Shown here: in pieces, positions 44,476 through 55,214 of the stretch | Numbering within the stretch: the first letter of the stretch is position 1 | Layout: every line of letters begins with the position of its first letter | DNA from: Parabacteroides sp. An277 | Lineage (GTDB): Bacteria > Bacteroidota > Bacteroidia > Bacteroidales > Tannerellaceae | DNA: 64,000 nt | Assembly: GCF_002159645.1 (NCBI RefSeq) | Contig: NZ_NFJB01000003.1 | Span: 62,001 to 126,000 of the forward strand | Reading direction: 5' to 3' | The notes under the pieces: generated by a model | The model's input: only the letters and a program-made list of their open reading frames with translations | What the model was told of the DNA's origin: nothing | Databases searched by the model: none | Position numbers and translations under genes: made by a program

Positions 44476-46959
44476 TTAATCTCTTCTTTCAGCCATATCC
44501 GGATAAGGAGCAATCTCGACTGCTTTCACACTCGCACCATTGGCTGTCTGCCTAAAACCGAATACCAATACATTCTTTTTACCGAAATTCAACCAGCATT
44601 CCGGTAAATAATATTCGCGTTGCGGGCCGGCTTCCCAATGCCGCCCGATATTATGTCCGTTCAGCCACATATATCCATTTCCAGATGCATTTATCCGCAT
44701 CAACCACGGAATCCAAACTGCCGGATTGCTTTTCGGCAAATCAAATTCAAGCCGATACCATGTAAACAATCCATCCGGCATAGCTTTAGGTTGCACGCCA
44801 TTCCCTTTCCGAGGAATCTCGCATTTCGTATCAAGCGGTACAACCGTCCAACCTTTCGATGTACAATCGGGCGAAATCCATTTTTCCGTCACCCCGGCTA
44901 CGTCCACAGACAACTCCCATTCCAACGGATGAGTCAGCACTGTCTCGGAAACAGATAAACCGGCTTTCCGAATCCCGGCCAACTCTTCCATCGGAACATA
45001 GCCATGTGCATGGCCTAAATTCTCATAAACGACAAGAATCTCATTCTCTCCCTCCTGTAACATGCCGGAAACATCAAAACGATTATCATATTCGTCCGGC
45101 CGGATACGGTCAAAGCAATTTCGCGTAGTCCATGTCTGTGCATCGGCCTTGTCGGGGAACAATCGACGCGCCATCTTCCCATTCACACACGCAGACACTA
45201 TATCGCGCGTAAACATATTAAACAATAAATACTTTTCGTCTTCGGTTTGCTGCTTTGTCAGATAGACTTTGGCCCGATATAAACTATAACGGAAATCATT
45301 CACATTTACATCCGATAACGAAGGCAATTCCGGCACAACCATCCAACGGGCTTTAGCATAATCGTCTTCTTTTCTCCAAACCGACGCGATACGGATAGAC
45401 TCCGGTAACGATGCCGGACGTTTGATTGCAGGTTGATGCTTTGGCCACCAACTGCCCTCACGGGCCGATTTTCCTGCCGGAATAACCAACACTTTCGAAC
45501 CTAATGCATCCAATTCATATTCTACCCGAATCGGCGCAATACTTAATGAATCTTCCTGCTGGTCGCTATCCACCCGCATCAGTACCTTCTTCCCATTCTG
45601 GTCAATATTATACATTGCCTCCCGGGGACGCGCCATTTTCCCCGGAACTAATGTCACATACCCTTTTAAAGCCTGTTCCTGATTGGTGTTGTGCAAAAAT
45701 ACAAACAGAGTGCCATCCTCTGCCACACGAACACCTCCAAATAATCCTTCGGGAGCACCTTGTAACGAACAAGGGCCACCAGTCGTCCGGGTCAGTTGCG
45801 GTTCGAAACGCCGGATAAATTCACCCAATCCCTTCGCAGCCAAATACTTTTCGCCTACGCCGCCACATTCCCGAATCGCTGCATTATAATCATAAGAGGT
45901 TGTCATGCCTCGAGCGCCCCAACCGGCGAAATGAGTTCCTCCGAAAAACATATAATAATTAATACCCGTTCCTCCTCCCAGTATCGTCATCAGACCGATT
46001 GTTTGAAAATGCCGCGCATCTGAATAATGTTTTTCGCTCAATGTCCCCGTGACCAATGAAAACCATCCCCCTTGCAACTCTGTCACAAATCCCGGAGCAT
46101 CCGGCTGTTGCCTACACAATGAAGCCATCCGATAAGCACAACTCGGAGCGTCAGACAAGCCTACATAATAATTATCGCAATCGAATATCTGCGACAATTC
46201 TTTATCGCTGCTCCCGCGACATTCACCCGTCAAACAGGAAAAAACAGGGATATCCATCCCGCTTTTACGTGCCGACCGGTATAATGCCTTTAAGAATTCG
46301 GATTTATTGGCACAGCCATGCGCATTATATTCATTTTCGATTTGAATCAAGATAATGCCCTTTTCCCCTTTTGGTTTTCGTGTAATTTGCTCATCTACCA
46401 ACTCTTTGCAAACAGCATCAAACCAATGGACACACCAACGGACATGCTGCGGATCCGCACTTCTCAGCCACAACCCTTTTACATCATCCGGACGAAATTT
46501 CGCCAACCAACGCGGATATGCACCTCCCGAAAATTCCGCACAAATAAACGGACCCGGTCGTACGATTGTATACAGGTCAAACTCATTTTGTGCCATCGAA
46601 AGCCATCGTCTTAAATCTGAAAAATCAAAATGTGCCGTATCATTTACATCCGCCGGCATCGTCCGCTCGTGCCAATTCCAAGGGACATACGTTTCCACTG
46701 TATTGAATCCGGCTTCTTTAATCTTCCGAAACCGATCTCTCCACAATTCTTCCGGACAGCGGAAATAATGAAATGCCGCACTATAGATAAACCGATCTTC
46801 ACCTTCTATCGTCAAACAAGAACCGTCGTAACGGATACGTTCCGGATGGGAAAATTCTTTCACCGGCTTTTCCTCCGCGTTTATTACCCACGAACACAAA
46901 CAAAACAGATTGCAAAAAACAATCAATCCTTTTCTTAACCAATCTCGCAAATTCACCAT
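44476..46959 (-). CDS. GH35 beta-galactosidase
   Basis: An 827-aa exported enzyme. The barrel has the GH35 hallmarks: YSAAFHYFRCPEELWRDR, the TVETYVPWNWHE segment, RPGPFICAEFSGGAYPRWL, the acid/base Glu210 in IQIENEYN and the nucleophile Glu294 in FVTELQGGW, with GGTHFAGWGA after it. C-terminal beta domains include a galactose-binding-like fold (WLNGHNIGRHWEAGPQREY). It removes terminal beta-galactose. A hydrophobic segment at residues 10-27 serves as signal. It is 47 bp downstream of the LamG-type gene. Confidence 0.93.
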   Translation of the reverse strand: MVNLRDWLRKGLIVFCNLFCLCSWVINAEEKPVKEFSHPERIRYDGSCLTIEGEDRFIYSAAFHYFRCPEELWRDRFRKIKEAGFNTVETYVPWNWHERTMPADVNDTAHFDFSDLRRWLSMAQNEFDLYTIVRPGPFICAEFSGGAYPRWLAKFRPDDVKGLWLRSADPQHVRWCVHWFDAVCKELVDEQITRKPKGEKGIILIQIENEYNAHGCANKSEFLKALYRSARKSGMDIPVFSCLTGECRGSSDKELSQIFDCDNYYVGLSDAPSCAYRMASLCRQQPDAPGFVTELQGGWFSLVTGTLSEKHYSDARHFQTIGLMTILGGGTGINYYMFFGGTHFAGWGARGMTTSYDYNAAIRECGGVGEKYLAAKGLGEFIRRFEPQLTRTTGGPCSLQGAPEGLFGGVRVAEDGTLFVFLHNTNQEQALKGYVTLVPGKMARPREAMYNIDQNGKKVLMRVDSDQQEDSLSIAPIRVEYELDALGSKVLVIPAGKSAREGSWWPKHQPAIKRPASLPESIRIASVWRKEDDYAKARWMVVPELPSLSDVNVNDFRYSLYRAKVYLTKQQTEDEKYLLFNMFTRDIVSACVNGKMARRLFPDKADAQTWTTRNCFDRIRPDEYDNRFDVSGMLQEGENEILVVYENLGHAHGYVPMEELAGIRKAGLSVSETVLTHPLEWELSVDVAGVTEKWISPDCTSKGWTVVPLDTKCEIPRKGNGVQPKAMPDGLFTWYRLEFDLPKSNPAVWIPWLMRINASGNGYMWLNGHNIGRHWEAGPQREYYLPECWLNFGKKNVLVFGFRQTANGASVKAVEIAPYPDMAERRD

Positions 46960-47006
46960 AACTTGCTTTTTTTAATTTCTTATCATTCCACAAAAGCCTC
47001 CTATTT

Positions 47007-49958
47007 TCATTCTATCAAAAACCATGTCGTTCCCTGCGCTTTCACAGAAACCGGCAATGACAGATGGGCTTCATCATCTAACTTATATTCTTTACGCTTC
47101 CCGTCTTCAGCCATAACAATAGCCTTTCCTTTCAAGCCTGTATAATACAAAGGCAAACGCATTTCTTTTGTAATATCACGATCCGTCGGATTAAACACAA
47201 CCACCATCCCCTTATGCTGAATGAATGGGTTCACATGCATGATACAATCCAAATCACGACCGTTCGGACGGCTCACATGGATAATATCCGAAGTCAATAT
47301 ATCCCGATACTTTTTAAACCAATGAATCCATTTCGATACCATCTGCTTGGTTTCCGGCGTATCATATAGGCGGTTTCCCCGGATTGTCAGATGGCAACCA
47401 CTCGCGAGGTATTGGATCAATTGTTGTTCATAACGTTCCAGATTTTCACATAAGGGCTCCAACCCGACACGCGGGTCATTGGTATAAAAACCGACCAATT
47501 GCAAGGTCATCCATCCCATTGGCGGTAACTTATGCCACGTCCCGTCATAAATATACTGTCGCCCTAACAGAAGTTGCTGCTGAGGTGTCAAATTCGCACT
47601 TGCCTCACGATATCCCATACCGGTCGAATTCTGTCCATTCAAGAAATACCAATCGGGAATCGGTACATACATTCCTCGACGATTCAATTCATGAATGACG
47701 CCAACTTGCGTTTTCCATTGTTCCCACTGCGAATCTTCTAACCCACGGTGATGAGGATGTCGCGTCGAAGCACATACATCTCCATGGTAAGGCCCGTCCA
47801 TATTATACGTCATGAAACCGGTCTTATCAAAAAATTCCCACATCTTCGGATAATAAATATCTTTCCAATCACTCGCAATGCAAACACTTTGCCCGAACAG
47901 GCTACCCGGTTTGCCTGTTTCCGGATCCACGCAATCGACCGCTTCTCCACGTCCGCGCGAGGCCACCTGCAATTCATATCCCCCCATCACGATACCACGT
48001 TCCCGCGCATAAGCCGCTATTTTCCTCCAATGCTGAATGTAGGTCGAATCCAAATTATCATGACTGATGCCGGGCCATGCCATAATGTCCAACTGCTCCA
48101 ACCCCAATTCCGCCAACTGGTCGATAAACCCTTTTAGCTGCTGCTCGTCATGCGAAGTTATTCCACCACATATCAACGATTCCGTAACCTGAGGAGCTAA
48201 TTTCTTATACATCCGCCGATGTCCCAGCGATTGCCGCTCCCGGTCGTCGCTATCCTGCAACAATTCAAACGTAATATAGGATTTAAACGGATTTTGATTG
48301 TCCACCACAACGTTCGGCCCCATCGGCAACGTACTTACTAACAGATTCCGGTGTTGAAATCCCAAAAACTTATCTTCTGCCTGATTATGGCTGGCCCATG
48401 TATGATATTCCGGATCAACGCGCCACGTAGTCGTGGAACTTCCGACATGATATTTTTTAGGCGTACCATTGTAATGCATCAGCGCGCTACCCCGCAAATC
48501 GGCATTCACCAAGGCAAACGAATAATCGCTCTCTACATGAATCCGGTTAATCTGATCTTGATTCATGGCAACAATTTCCGTTTCAATCTCATCCAATACC
48601 ACTGATTCGTTCCCGTGGTTCAACACCTCGACCCATTTGGCCATAACCGGGATTCCCTTATATATTTCATACGACACCTTTACTTCCAGTTCTTTTACGT
48701 CTGGCATCTGCTCCGTCGGCTCGTATGTCATGACTATACGTAACCCCTCTGCCGGCCAATCCGTTTCCAACGCATTGAATTTCGGTTTCCACGAATACCG
48801 CATCAAAGGTTTGCCCGTTTCGATTTTACTCAAGGTAAATGCTTGGTGGGAAGCCTCCATTTCAGGAATCCAAGATTCCAATAAATAAGAATATTCCGGT
48901 TGCCCTTTCAAACCTCCGACTTCGTACCACACACTATCCACCCGAATCCGTGCCTCCGGTTTCACCGCCCGTACATATTCAGCCTCATTCGACAAATTTT
49001 TATATCCGATGCACGCCAAATTCGCTCCTACATAAAATGTACGGGAAATCAACCCGTTGCTAATTTGGAACACCGTGCTCAAAGCATCATCTGTTTGCTG
49101 AATCTGCATACAGCAAGGGTCTTCTACCGGCTGAATCAACCAATCGTTCGGTTGTCGCTCCGATGAAAAAGAAGAGACAAAGACCTTGCCCAATCCGGGC
49201 TTTTGGATTGCGGCAATCAACGCTTTTCGCTTTTCGGTCTGCACCTCGTTCTCTTTCTTGATTCTTTTATAATCCAACAAAAAATCCGTATCCGGGTCAA
49301 AAGCTCCTTCTTTAAATGTGCTATATCGGACTTCATATACTTCTCCCTCAAAAGCCTCATCTCCCTTTTCCGAAACCGCAACAGAAAAATTAGGTGCAAA
49401 TGCAGAGGTCGGATGAAACATATTGATAGATTTTCCATTCAACCAAACAGAACCTTTGCCGGCATTCACGACCATCGCCAAATGCGTCCAAACCTCTTTG
49501 GCGACCTCACCTATTTCGACAATATCCGCGCCACCGGAAACCAATAGCCAGCGGTCATCCTTTTGCGCGATTACATATCCCTGTTTCCCGTTTCCATTCG
49601 CCACTACAACCTGTGTTTGTCCTTGCGTTTGATTCCGACTGGGTTTCACCCAAATTTCCAATACCTGATTCTCCTTGGGTGTTCCCACCGCCTGTTCGAA
49701 ACGATACCCGTCCTCTTCCCCTTTAAACAGAATACCTCCTTCCCCACGTAATTTCTTATCGCCCGGGGCATCGGCATAAAAAACAGGTTTTCCAACGGCT
49801 TGCAAAACATTTTCACCCACCACAGGCCGGATTTGGCCGGGAGCGACGGCATACGTAACATTCCCGGCCTTTCCAAAGTTATAATGCAAAACAGGCTTTA
49901 TCTTTCCACTGGCATACAGACTAAACAATGCAAAAATAATGACAAGATTTTTTTTCAT
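47007..49958 (-). CDS. LamG-domain protein with putative GH TIM barrel
   Basis: A 983-aa exported protein (signal about residues 1-18). Residues about 20-220 form a concanavalin-like LamG domain (VLEIWVKPSRNQ, WTHLAMVVNAGKGSVWLNGK). A beta-sandwich (about 260-560) leads into a TIM barrel of the alpha-galactosidase (GH27/31/36 clan) type, with GLEQLDIMAWPGISHDNLD, GFMTYNMDGPYHGDVCAS and YVPIPDWYFLNGQNSTGMGY as candidate active-site strands. I do not recognise a named family. The position in the locus supports an exo-acting alpha-glycosidase. Confidence 0.6.
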   Translation of the reverse strand: MKKNLVIIFALFSLYASGKIKPVLHYNFGKAGNVTYAVAPGQIRPVVGENVLQAVGKPVFYADAPGDKKLRGEGGILFKGEEDGYRFEQAVGTPKENQVLEIWVKPSRNQTQGQTQVVVANGNGKQGYVIAQKDDRWLLVSGGADIVEIGEVAKEVWTHLAMVVNAGKGSVWLNGKSINMFHPTSAFAPNFSVAVSEKGDEAFEGEVYEVRYSTFKEGAFDPDTDFLLDYKRIKKENEVQTEKRKALIAAIQKPGLGKVFVSSFSSERQPNDWLIQPVEDPCCMQIQQTDDALSTVFQISNGLISRTFYVGANLACIGYKNLSNEAEYVRAVKPEARIRVDSVWYEVGGLKGQPEYSYLLESWIPEMEASHQAFTLSKIETGKPLMRYSWKPKFNALETDWPAEGLRIVMTYEPTEQMPDVKELEVKVSYEIYKGIPVMAKWVEVLNHGNESVVLDEIETEIVAMNQDQINRIHVESDYSFALVNADLRGSALMHYNGTPKKYHVGSSTTTWRVDPEYHTWASHNQAEDKFLGFQHRNLLVSTLPMGPNVVVDNQNPFKSYITFELLQDSDDRERQSLGHRRMYKKLAPQVTESLICGGITSHDEQQLKGFIDQLAELGLEQLDIMAWPGISHDNLDSTYIQHWRKIAAYARERGIVMGGYELQVASRGRGEAVDCVDPETGKPGSLFGQSVCIASDWKDIYYPKMWEFFDKTGFMTYNMDGPYHGDVCASTRHPHHRGLEDSQWEQWKTQVGVIHELNRRGMYVPIPDWYFLNGQNSTGMGYREASANLTPQQQLLLGRQYIYDGTWHKLPPMGWMTLQLVGFYTNDPRVGLEPLCENLERYEQQLIQYLASGCHLTIRGNRLYDTPETKQMVSKWIHWFKKYRDILTSDIIHVSRPNGRDLDCIMHVNPFIQHKGMVVVFNPTDRDITKEMRLPLYYTGLKGKAIVMAEDGKRKEYKLDDEAHLSLPVSVKAQGTTWFLIE

Positions 49959-50013
49959 ACTGTTCTCGTTTTAACTGGCAATCTACACAACAATATCCGC
50001 TATGTCAAATTTA

Positions 50014-51375
50014 TCAAGCCACAGGAGCCTTTCCTGGTTTAGGAACTTCACCTTCCTTATAAAAAGGCATCGCACCCATCTCATATTTTTCCGGTCCATA
50101 TCGCAACGTAGAAGCCATGATTTCATCCCATGTAATCGATTTCCCCGTATAGGCAGATTCACGGCCTAAAATCGCGACCTGCGTCGAATAAGCCAAATCC
50201 TCAGCCTGATTGATTTTCTTCTCTAACCGAATCGACCCTACCAAATGAACATGCTCCTGTTCATACGGATTTTTTACCGGATGATTCTGATAATCATATT
50301 TCCACAAAACATTACCGACATAATCTGCAATTTTAATATCATCTCCATTATTCAAAAAGGCGACCCCTTTCGTGCCATAAACCTGCTCAGAGATATTCCC
50401 CTCGCAACCATCTATTTGACGAGCAGTCGCCAACATCCGTTTGGAATGTTCATAATAATAATCCACGCTGAAGAAATCATAAATATCGCCGGTAAGACGC
50501 TGTGCCCTGCCTCCAAAACCGACAGCACGCATCGGGCGCTCTCCCATAAACCAAGTTACCACATCTATATTATGGACAGCCTGATCCAGTATATGGTCGC
50601 CGCTAAGCCATTTGATATTGAACCAGTTCCGTATGCAATATTCCATGTCGCTCCATTCCGGCCTTTTTGCCTTATTCCACCAAGCCCCTTGATCCCAATG
50701 GGCCGACGATGAAACGATATCGCCTATCAAACCGTTCTTAACCTGTACATAAGCTTCCCAATAATCCTTGCGATGGCGACGCTGCGTCCCGGCAATAACG
50801 GTCAAACCTTTGGCCGTTGCCACCTTCGAAGCGGCGATGACCGTCCGAATGCCAACCGGATCCACGGCGCAAGGTTTTTCCATGAAGATATGTTTGCCCG
50901 CTTCCACTGCCGCTTTGAAATGTTCCGGCCGGAAATGGGTCGGCGTGCACAACAAAACGACATCCACCTCGTCCATTGCCATCACCTTCTGATAGGCATC
51001 AAACCCCAAAAAGCAATTCGCATCCTGCACCTCGTTTCCACAATCCTTTAATACATTCCGGCAACCCGCCATCCGGTCAGGAAAGAGATCAGCCAACGCA
51101 ATGATGGAAACATTCGGTTCGGCTTTCAAAAATTGTGTCGCTGCACCGGTTCCCCGGTCTCCACATCCGATTAAAGCGGCTTTCAAAGGTTTTCCGTCTG
51201 GAGCCACCTCCACAAAAGAAAACATGCCCAATTCTTCCGGCGTATAACTTTTTGCCACTTCCCCTGCACTTTGAGAGGAAGAAGAGGTACACGAAGTAAC
51301 GGCTACCGATGAGACACCCAATGGAATACCTGCACCAATAAGCGTCATATTGGTCAAAAAATTTCTTCTTTTCAT
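50014..51375 (-). CDS. Gfo/Idh/MocA-family oxidoreductase with Tat signal
   Basis: A 453-aa protein from ATG 51375, where it begins MKRRNFLTNM, a twin-arginine export motif followed by a hydrophobic stretch and Cys (AVTSC), so a Tat-exported lipoprotein is likely; an upstream in-frame start (51417) would hide the Tat motif. The NAD-binding Rossmann start is LKAALIGCGDRGTGAATQFL, and the family motif is MEKPCAVDPVG. Exported members of this family in Bacteroidetes include GH109-type NAD-dependent glycosidases as well as sugar dehydrogenases. Which applies here is not clear. Confidence 0.85.
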   Translation of the reverse strand: MKRRNFLTNMTLIGAGIPLGVSSVAVTSCTSSSSQSAGEVAKSYTPEELGMFSFVEVAPDGKPLKAALIGCGDRGTGAATQFLKAEPNVSIIALADLFPDRMAGCRNVLKDCGNEVQDANCFLGFDAYQKVMAMDEVDVVLLCTPTHFRPEHFKAAVEAGKHIFMEKPCAVDPVGIRTVIAASKVATAKGLTVIAGTQRRHRKDYWEAYVQVKNGLIGDIVSSSAHWDQGAWWNKAKRPEWSDMEYCIRNWFNIKWLSGDHILDQAVHNIDVVTWFMGERPMRAVGFGGRAQRLTGDIYDFFSVDYYYEHSKRMLATARQIDGCEGNISEQVYGTKGVAFLNNGDDIKIADYVGNVLWKYDYQNHPVKNPYEQEHVHLVGSIRLEKKINQAEDLAYSTQVAILGRESAYTGKSITWDEIMASTLRYGPEKYEMGAMPFYKEGEVPKPGKAPVA

Positions 51376-51419
51376 ACGAATTATTATCTGTTTTTTCTTT
51401 ATTACTGTCTTTATCAAAA

Positions 51420-53684
51420 CTACTTGCCTCTTGCTTGCAAATCATACGCCCGTCCCTTCTTTCCGTTTTCCATTTGGAATAACGTCCAACCCGTTCCATC
51501 GGCTTTCTTCTCCAGACGCCAGCTGAGTTTCGGGTCTTGCAACAACTTCTTGATATGTGTCGGGAACGCATCGGCACGACGAGCTTCCTCCCATGTACGA
51601 ATTACATTAAAGATTGCATATTTCTGCGGACAACTTTCCACATCTTTCTGTCCAATTTTCAGGCTATACGTTGCGCCATAGCCGACAGCCGTCGCCTCGA
51701 TATGCTCATACTGCTCGACGGTCGATGTGGCCGTAATCGGGAAATTCCCTCCAAAGGAAGAGGGGAAGAAGTTGGCATACGTTACGTCTCTGAGATCTTT
51801 TCCCTGGCTCGTCGTACTACCCCATACGCGCTTATCCGCGTCATACATATTCAAGCCGCCGCCCACATTCCATATGCTCTGATAATGCCAGGAGCCTTCA
51901 GAGAGTGTGGCGCCGGTAAAGCGAATGTCGGGCAAGTCATATTTCTTTGCCTGTTCAAACATATTCCGGAAGAATCGTTTCACGGAATAGGTTCCAAAGC
52001 CGCTATGGAACAAGAACTCCTGACCATCGAGGTCGTAGTACCCGATTCCGCTGTGCTTAGCCATGTCGGCATACAGTTTCCCCAGTTCGTCCTGAAGTTC
52101 CAAATTCGGTACCAATCCTTGGTAGCCCCATCCTACCGTTACCTGCAGCTTGTCGACGGCGTCCCCTTTCCGGTGCGCTACGGGTTGGGTATTCCAATAG
52201 CCGCGCGTGACGTTCAGAAGTCGGTAGGGTGCCTCTTTCGATACCCCTAAGTAATGAATCAATTCTTTTCCGATTTTGACCATGTTCAATTCCTTGCAGT
52301 GCCCTTCCCAGCAGGCAATCTCTTGCAGGTAAGTAGGGTCGTCTATGTAGATGAGGGTGTCTTTTTCCGACAGGTCTGCCGTCAGGTATCGGCGATGTTG
52401 GATGCAGGCACTATCTGAAGGGATAGGGCTACAGTCTTTTGTCCCGGGCGCCATCGAATTGGTAATAGTAGTTCGTCCGAAGATAAGTCCGTCTTTTGCC
52501 AGCAGCGCCGCAAACTCTCGGTGGGAGAGGTCTCCGCTGGTCAGGTGGAAGGGTTTCCGCTCTTCCTCTTTTCCATCAACGAAGCCGCCATTGGCACAGT
52601 CTGGGTTCAAGAAGCCCTGGTCGTAGGCCGATATCACTTTCAATCCCATTTGTTTCGTGTAAGAGGGGATACTGTCGTAGAGGTTTCCGTATGTTAGCAC
52701 GTCCGGCATAAACGAGGTGGGGTCTTTCACCCATTTCCCTTGGAAAGTGGGGTAGGGCAAACCCTCTTCGCGGACAATGGTTTGAATCACGTCCATGAGC
52801 GCAAGGCTATCCGGACTTCCCCACAAGGCGATAGAGGAGCCAATATAATCGACTCCCGCCACATCTTGCCGCTGCAAATGGTTGGGTTCATTGTTTACGA
52901 ACACGGGCGTTCCTTCCGGCGAATAAATCAAATCGCCTTTCCGCCTATCGCGGGATTGATAACGTATGTTGATACGTCCATTCTCGTCGACACCGGCCGT
53001 CGCGCCATAGAGCATTCGGAAGTATGGCTCTTTCCGGTTGTAGAAGGCTACGTCACTGATACCGTCGCCTCCGAGTGTCATCTGTTGCCCTTCGTGTAGT
53101 TCGACGGGCAGGGGATACTGCACATGGTTAGGTGAATGTACGATGTATCCTCCCCAACCGGTGTCGGAAGTGTAACGGGCTTCCCCGCCTATCGTATTGT
53201 CGTTTAAAGCCAATGCACCAATGGCATAGTTCACGGTGAAAGAGGTGTCGCGCGCTACGCCGATGATTTCGCCCAGCAAATTGTCGATATTGGTATAATA
53301 GTTTCCCCATTGGACCGCATCAATGCCGTCTCGGTTTTCCAGATTTTCCAACGTCAGTTTGAAGTACTTGCTTTTGGCTTCCAGTCGGACGTCGGCTATG
53401 GCTCCGTTGGCGTATTCCAACCGGTAATGGTCTCCTTGCCAGCTTGCGGCTTGCGGGTAATAGTATTTTTTCTCTTGGCTGTTGTAAAGGGATAAAAGCG
53501 GAGAGGGTTGGTCTGTCGGGCTGAAATTCCGGTCCTCTTTCGTACCGTTCCACATGCCTACAATATATCCCCGGTTATCGACATCTATTTTGAAATAGTC
53601 TGTCTGAAACGTACGTATAGTGTTATCCACACAACTTCCCATCAGAAGGATAGCCGACGTACAAGCCAAAAGAATTTTTTTCAT
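51420..53684 (-). CDS. Exported putative glycosidase, paralogue of the 57564-59966 product
   Basis: A 754-aa lipoprotein (AILLMGSC). A beta-sandwich (about 25-280) is followed by a putative TIM barrel. Around residues 430-560 it shares with the 800-aa product at 57564-59966 a small inserted beta domain (MVKIGKELIHYLG...NVTRGYW) and then a barrel strand block (VPNLELQDELGKLYADMAKH, GYYDLDGQE). The paired pattern NLxLQD...DLDGxE is a likely active site. I do not recognise a GH family for it. It starts the gene run that continues to 26386; the cassette with DUF6261-like gene 1 lies upstream. Confidence 0.6.
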   Translation of the reverse strand: MKKILLACTSAILLMGSCVDNTIRTFQTDYFKIDVDNRGYIVGMWNGTKEDRNFSPTDQPSPLLSLYNSQEKKYYYPQAASWQGDHYRLEYANGAIADVRLEAKSKYFKLTLENLENRDGIDAVQWGNYYTNIDNLLGEIIGVARDTSFTVNYAIGALALNDNTIGGEARYTSDTGWGGYIVHSPNHVQYPLPVELHEGQQMTLGGDGISDVAFYNRKEPYFRMLYGATAGVDENGRINIRYQSRDRRKGDLIYSPEGTPVFVNNEPNHLQRQDVAGVDYIGSSIALWGSPDSLALMDVIQTIVREEGLPYPTFQGKWVKDPTSFMPDVLTYGNLYDSIPSYTKQMGLKVISAYDQGFLNPDCANGGFVDGKEEERKPFHLTSGDLSHREFAALLAKDGLIFGRTTITNSMAPGTKDCSPIPSDSACIQHRRYLTADLSEKDTLIYIDDPTYLQEIACWEGHCKELNMVKIGKELIHYLGVSKEAPYRLLNVTRGYWNTQPVAHRKGDAVDKLQVTVGWGYQGLVPNLELQDELGKLYADMAKHSGIGYYDLDGQEFLFHSGFGTYSVKRFFRNMFEQAKKYDLPDIRFTGATLSEGSWHYQSIWNVGGGLNMYDADKRVWGSTTSQGKDLRDVTYANFFPSSFGGNFPITATSTVEQYEHIEATAVGYGATYSLKIGQKDVESCPQKYAIFNVIRTWEEARRADAFPTHIKKLLQDPKLSWRLEKKADGTGWTLFQMENGKKGRAYDLQARGK

Positions 53685-53824
53685 ACGTATGTTATTTAAG
53701 TGTTTCTATTTTATCTGCTTTTTTCGATACTGTCTGTATTAAAGGACTGTTTTTGGGGCTATTTGTCCCGAAAATTAGTGATTTTTCTTACACTTTAATC
53801 TATCACAACAGATTCAAAGGATGG

Positions 53825-53892
53825 AAAAAAGGGAGCTGAAACCCTCCCGCCATTCTTATGAAAGCACATGGATAGGATATTTCAAGCTCCCC
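53825..53892 (-). terminator. Terminator after DUF6261-like gene 1
   Basis: On the minus strand, GGGAGCTtGAAA (53880-53891) pairs with TTTCAGCTCCC (53831-53841) and is followed by TTTTTT (53825-53830). The loop contains a minor hairpin. It begins about 25 bp after the gene's stop at 53918. The remaining gap to 53685 shows no gene. Confidence 0.65.
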
Positions 53893-53917
53893 TACGCTTA
53901 TGAAGTACAAAATATTT

Positions 53918-55060
53918 TTATACCAACTTCAGCGTTTCCGGATACGTAATCACGACCGGTTCTTCCAGTGGAGGATTTCCCTCGCCGTTGTAGTAGGTCT
54001 CTATCCGGAATTGATAGTTCCCCTCAGTCAAATCATTAATCATGTAGAACTCGATGAGAGTAGGGGTTGCTTTCGTAATGTCTTCGGTTGCCACCTTGTC
54101 ATCCAGGTCGGAGATACTCCGGAAAATAAGATCTCCCGGATTTTCGCCGGTCGCATCCAACAGATGTACATTTTCGCATTCAATTGCAATCAAAGCCCCT
54201 CGTTTTATCTCGTTCGGGTTGTCCGGATTGCCACCTTCCTTTTGATATATCCGCTTTATCACCGGTGTGGCAGGTTGAGGTGTAGGTTCGGGCGTCGGCT
54301 CGGGAGTTTCTGACGCACCCATTGTGCCTCGGCGAACCAAGATTTCATTCTGCTCCGCAATATAAGTAGTTATTTTATCTATCAGATTACCCAGAGCCGT
54401 GCGCATCGCCTCGTCTTGGTAGGCAATTTCGTTGGCTTGATACAACACATTGATGTAATTCACCAGTTCTTTGAAGGCATCGTCCACCAACGGACGAATA
54501 TTCTTCATGTTCGACAGGCTTTTTCGTCCCCATTTTTCCATCGAGCGTGTTTTGAAGGTCGAGTTAAACAGTTCGTTGCTCTCCTCCAAATCCGCCACGA
54601 CGCTATCCAATCCCAATGTCGTAATCGCCTCCGCATTCTTGTCTTCTTGCAATTTCAAGATCAACTTGTAGATTTGTGAGGTATTCTCCAAATAGGTTTT
54701 GTTATTAGCCTGTCGGAAAGGTTTCAATACATAAGCCAATTGCGTAGCAGCCTCGCGTTTGGCCTCATCCTTGCAATATAAGTGGGCATCCACCGTATGC
54801 CGCAGGAAGAGAAAAGCCTCATCACGCAAGACATCCGTAGTAGTTACTTGAGACGTATACGTAGACCCTTTGTCCTCATTGTATACAGCCTCCTCCCGCA
54901 GAAATTCTCCTGCGTAGAGTGTCCGTGGCGTTGTCAGATAGTTTGCTTCCGCAACCTCTTCTGTCACGTCACCCAGCACATTCTTATGAAAAAGATAGTG
55001 CTCTCCGTTCCTAAGTTTTCCTAAAAGTGTTGAGCAGTTAGGAATCTTTTTAACTTCCAT
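53918..55060 (-). CDS. DUF6261-like array-associated protein 1
   Basis: A 380-aa cytoplasmic protein with no signal peptide or membrane segment. ATG 55060 (MEVKKIPNCSTLLGK) is chosen because it aligns with the paralogue at 60034-61161; the longer frame to 55081 needs a TTG. Residues 1-245 are helical, with RNGEHYLFH, VTEEVAEANYLT, FVLKP-like YVLKPFRQ and the strongly conserved NMKNIRPLVDDAFKELV, INVLYQANE and LGNLIDKI. A proline linker (about 252-263) leads to an Ig-like domain (about 265-380; IYQKEGGNPDNPNEIKRG, LTEGNYQFRIET) that resembles the DUF4469 domain fused to HU-like DNA-binding proteins in Bacteroidetes (from memory). Own promoter, hairpin-array leader and terminator. Function unknown. 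Confidence 0.85.
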   Translation of the reverse strand: MEVKKIPNCSTLLGKLRNGEHYLFHKNVLGDVTEEVAEANYLTTPRTLYAGEFLREEAVYNEDKGSTYTSQVTTTDVLRDEAFLFLRHTVDAHLYCKDEAKREAATQLAYVLKPFRQANNKTYLENTSQIYKLILKLQEDKNAEAITTLGLDSVVADLEESNELFNSTFKTRSMEKWGRKSLSNMKNIRPLVDDAFKELVNYINVLYQANEIAYQDEAMRTALGNLIDKITTYIAEQNEILVRRGTMGASETPEPTPEPTPQPATPVIKRIYQKEGGNPDNPNEIKRGALIAIECENVHLLDATGENPGDLIFRSISDLDDKVATEDITKATPTLIEFYMINDLTEGNYQFRIETYYNGEGNPPLEEPVVITYPETLKLV

Positions 55061-55214
55061 AGTTGTTTTTCTTCCATTCAAAATTTTTTTGGATAAACAA
55101 TCATTTCATAGCAAAGCTTCCAACTATTGGTTAGCTTTTCCCAAGAGTTCTAAAAAGCTCCTATTAAATAGCGAACTTTTTAGCATAGTTCACATTTCAA
55201 GCAGAGAAATCGAT

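Noticed and set aside
55061-55081. TTG at 55081 as the start of DUF6261-like gene 1
   Set aside because: ATG 55060 aligns with the paralogue's N-terminus; the extra residues have no counterpart.
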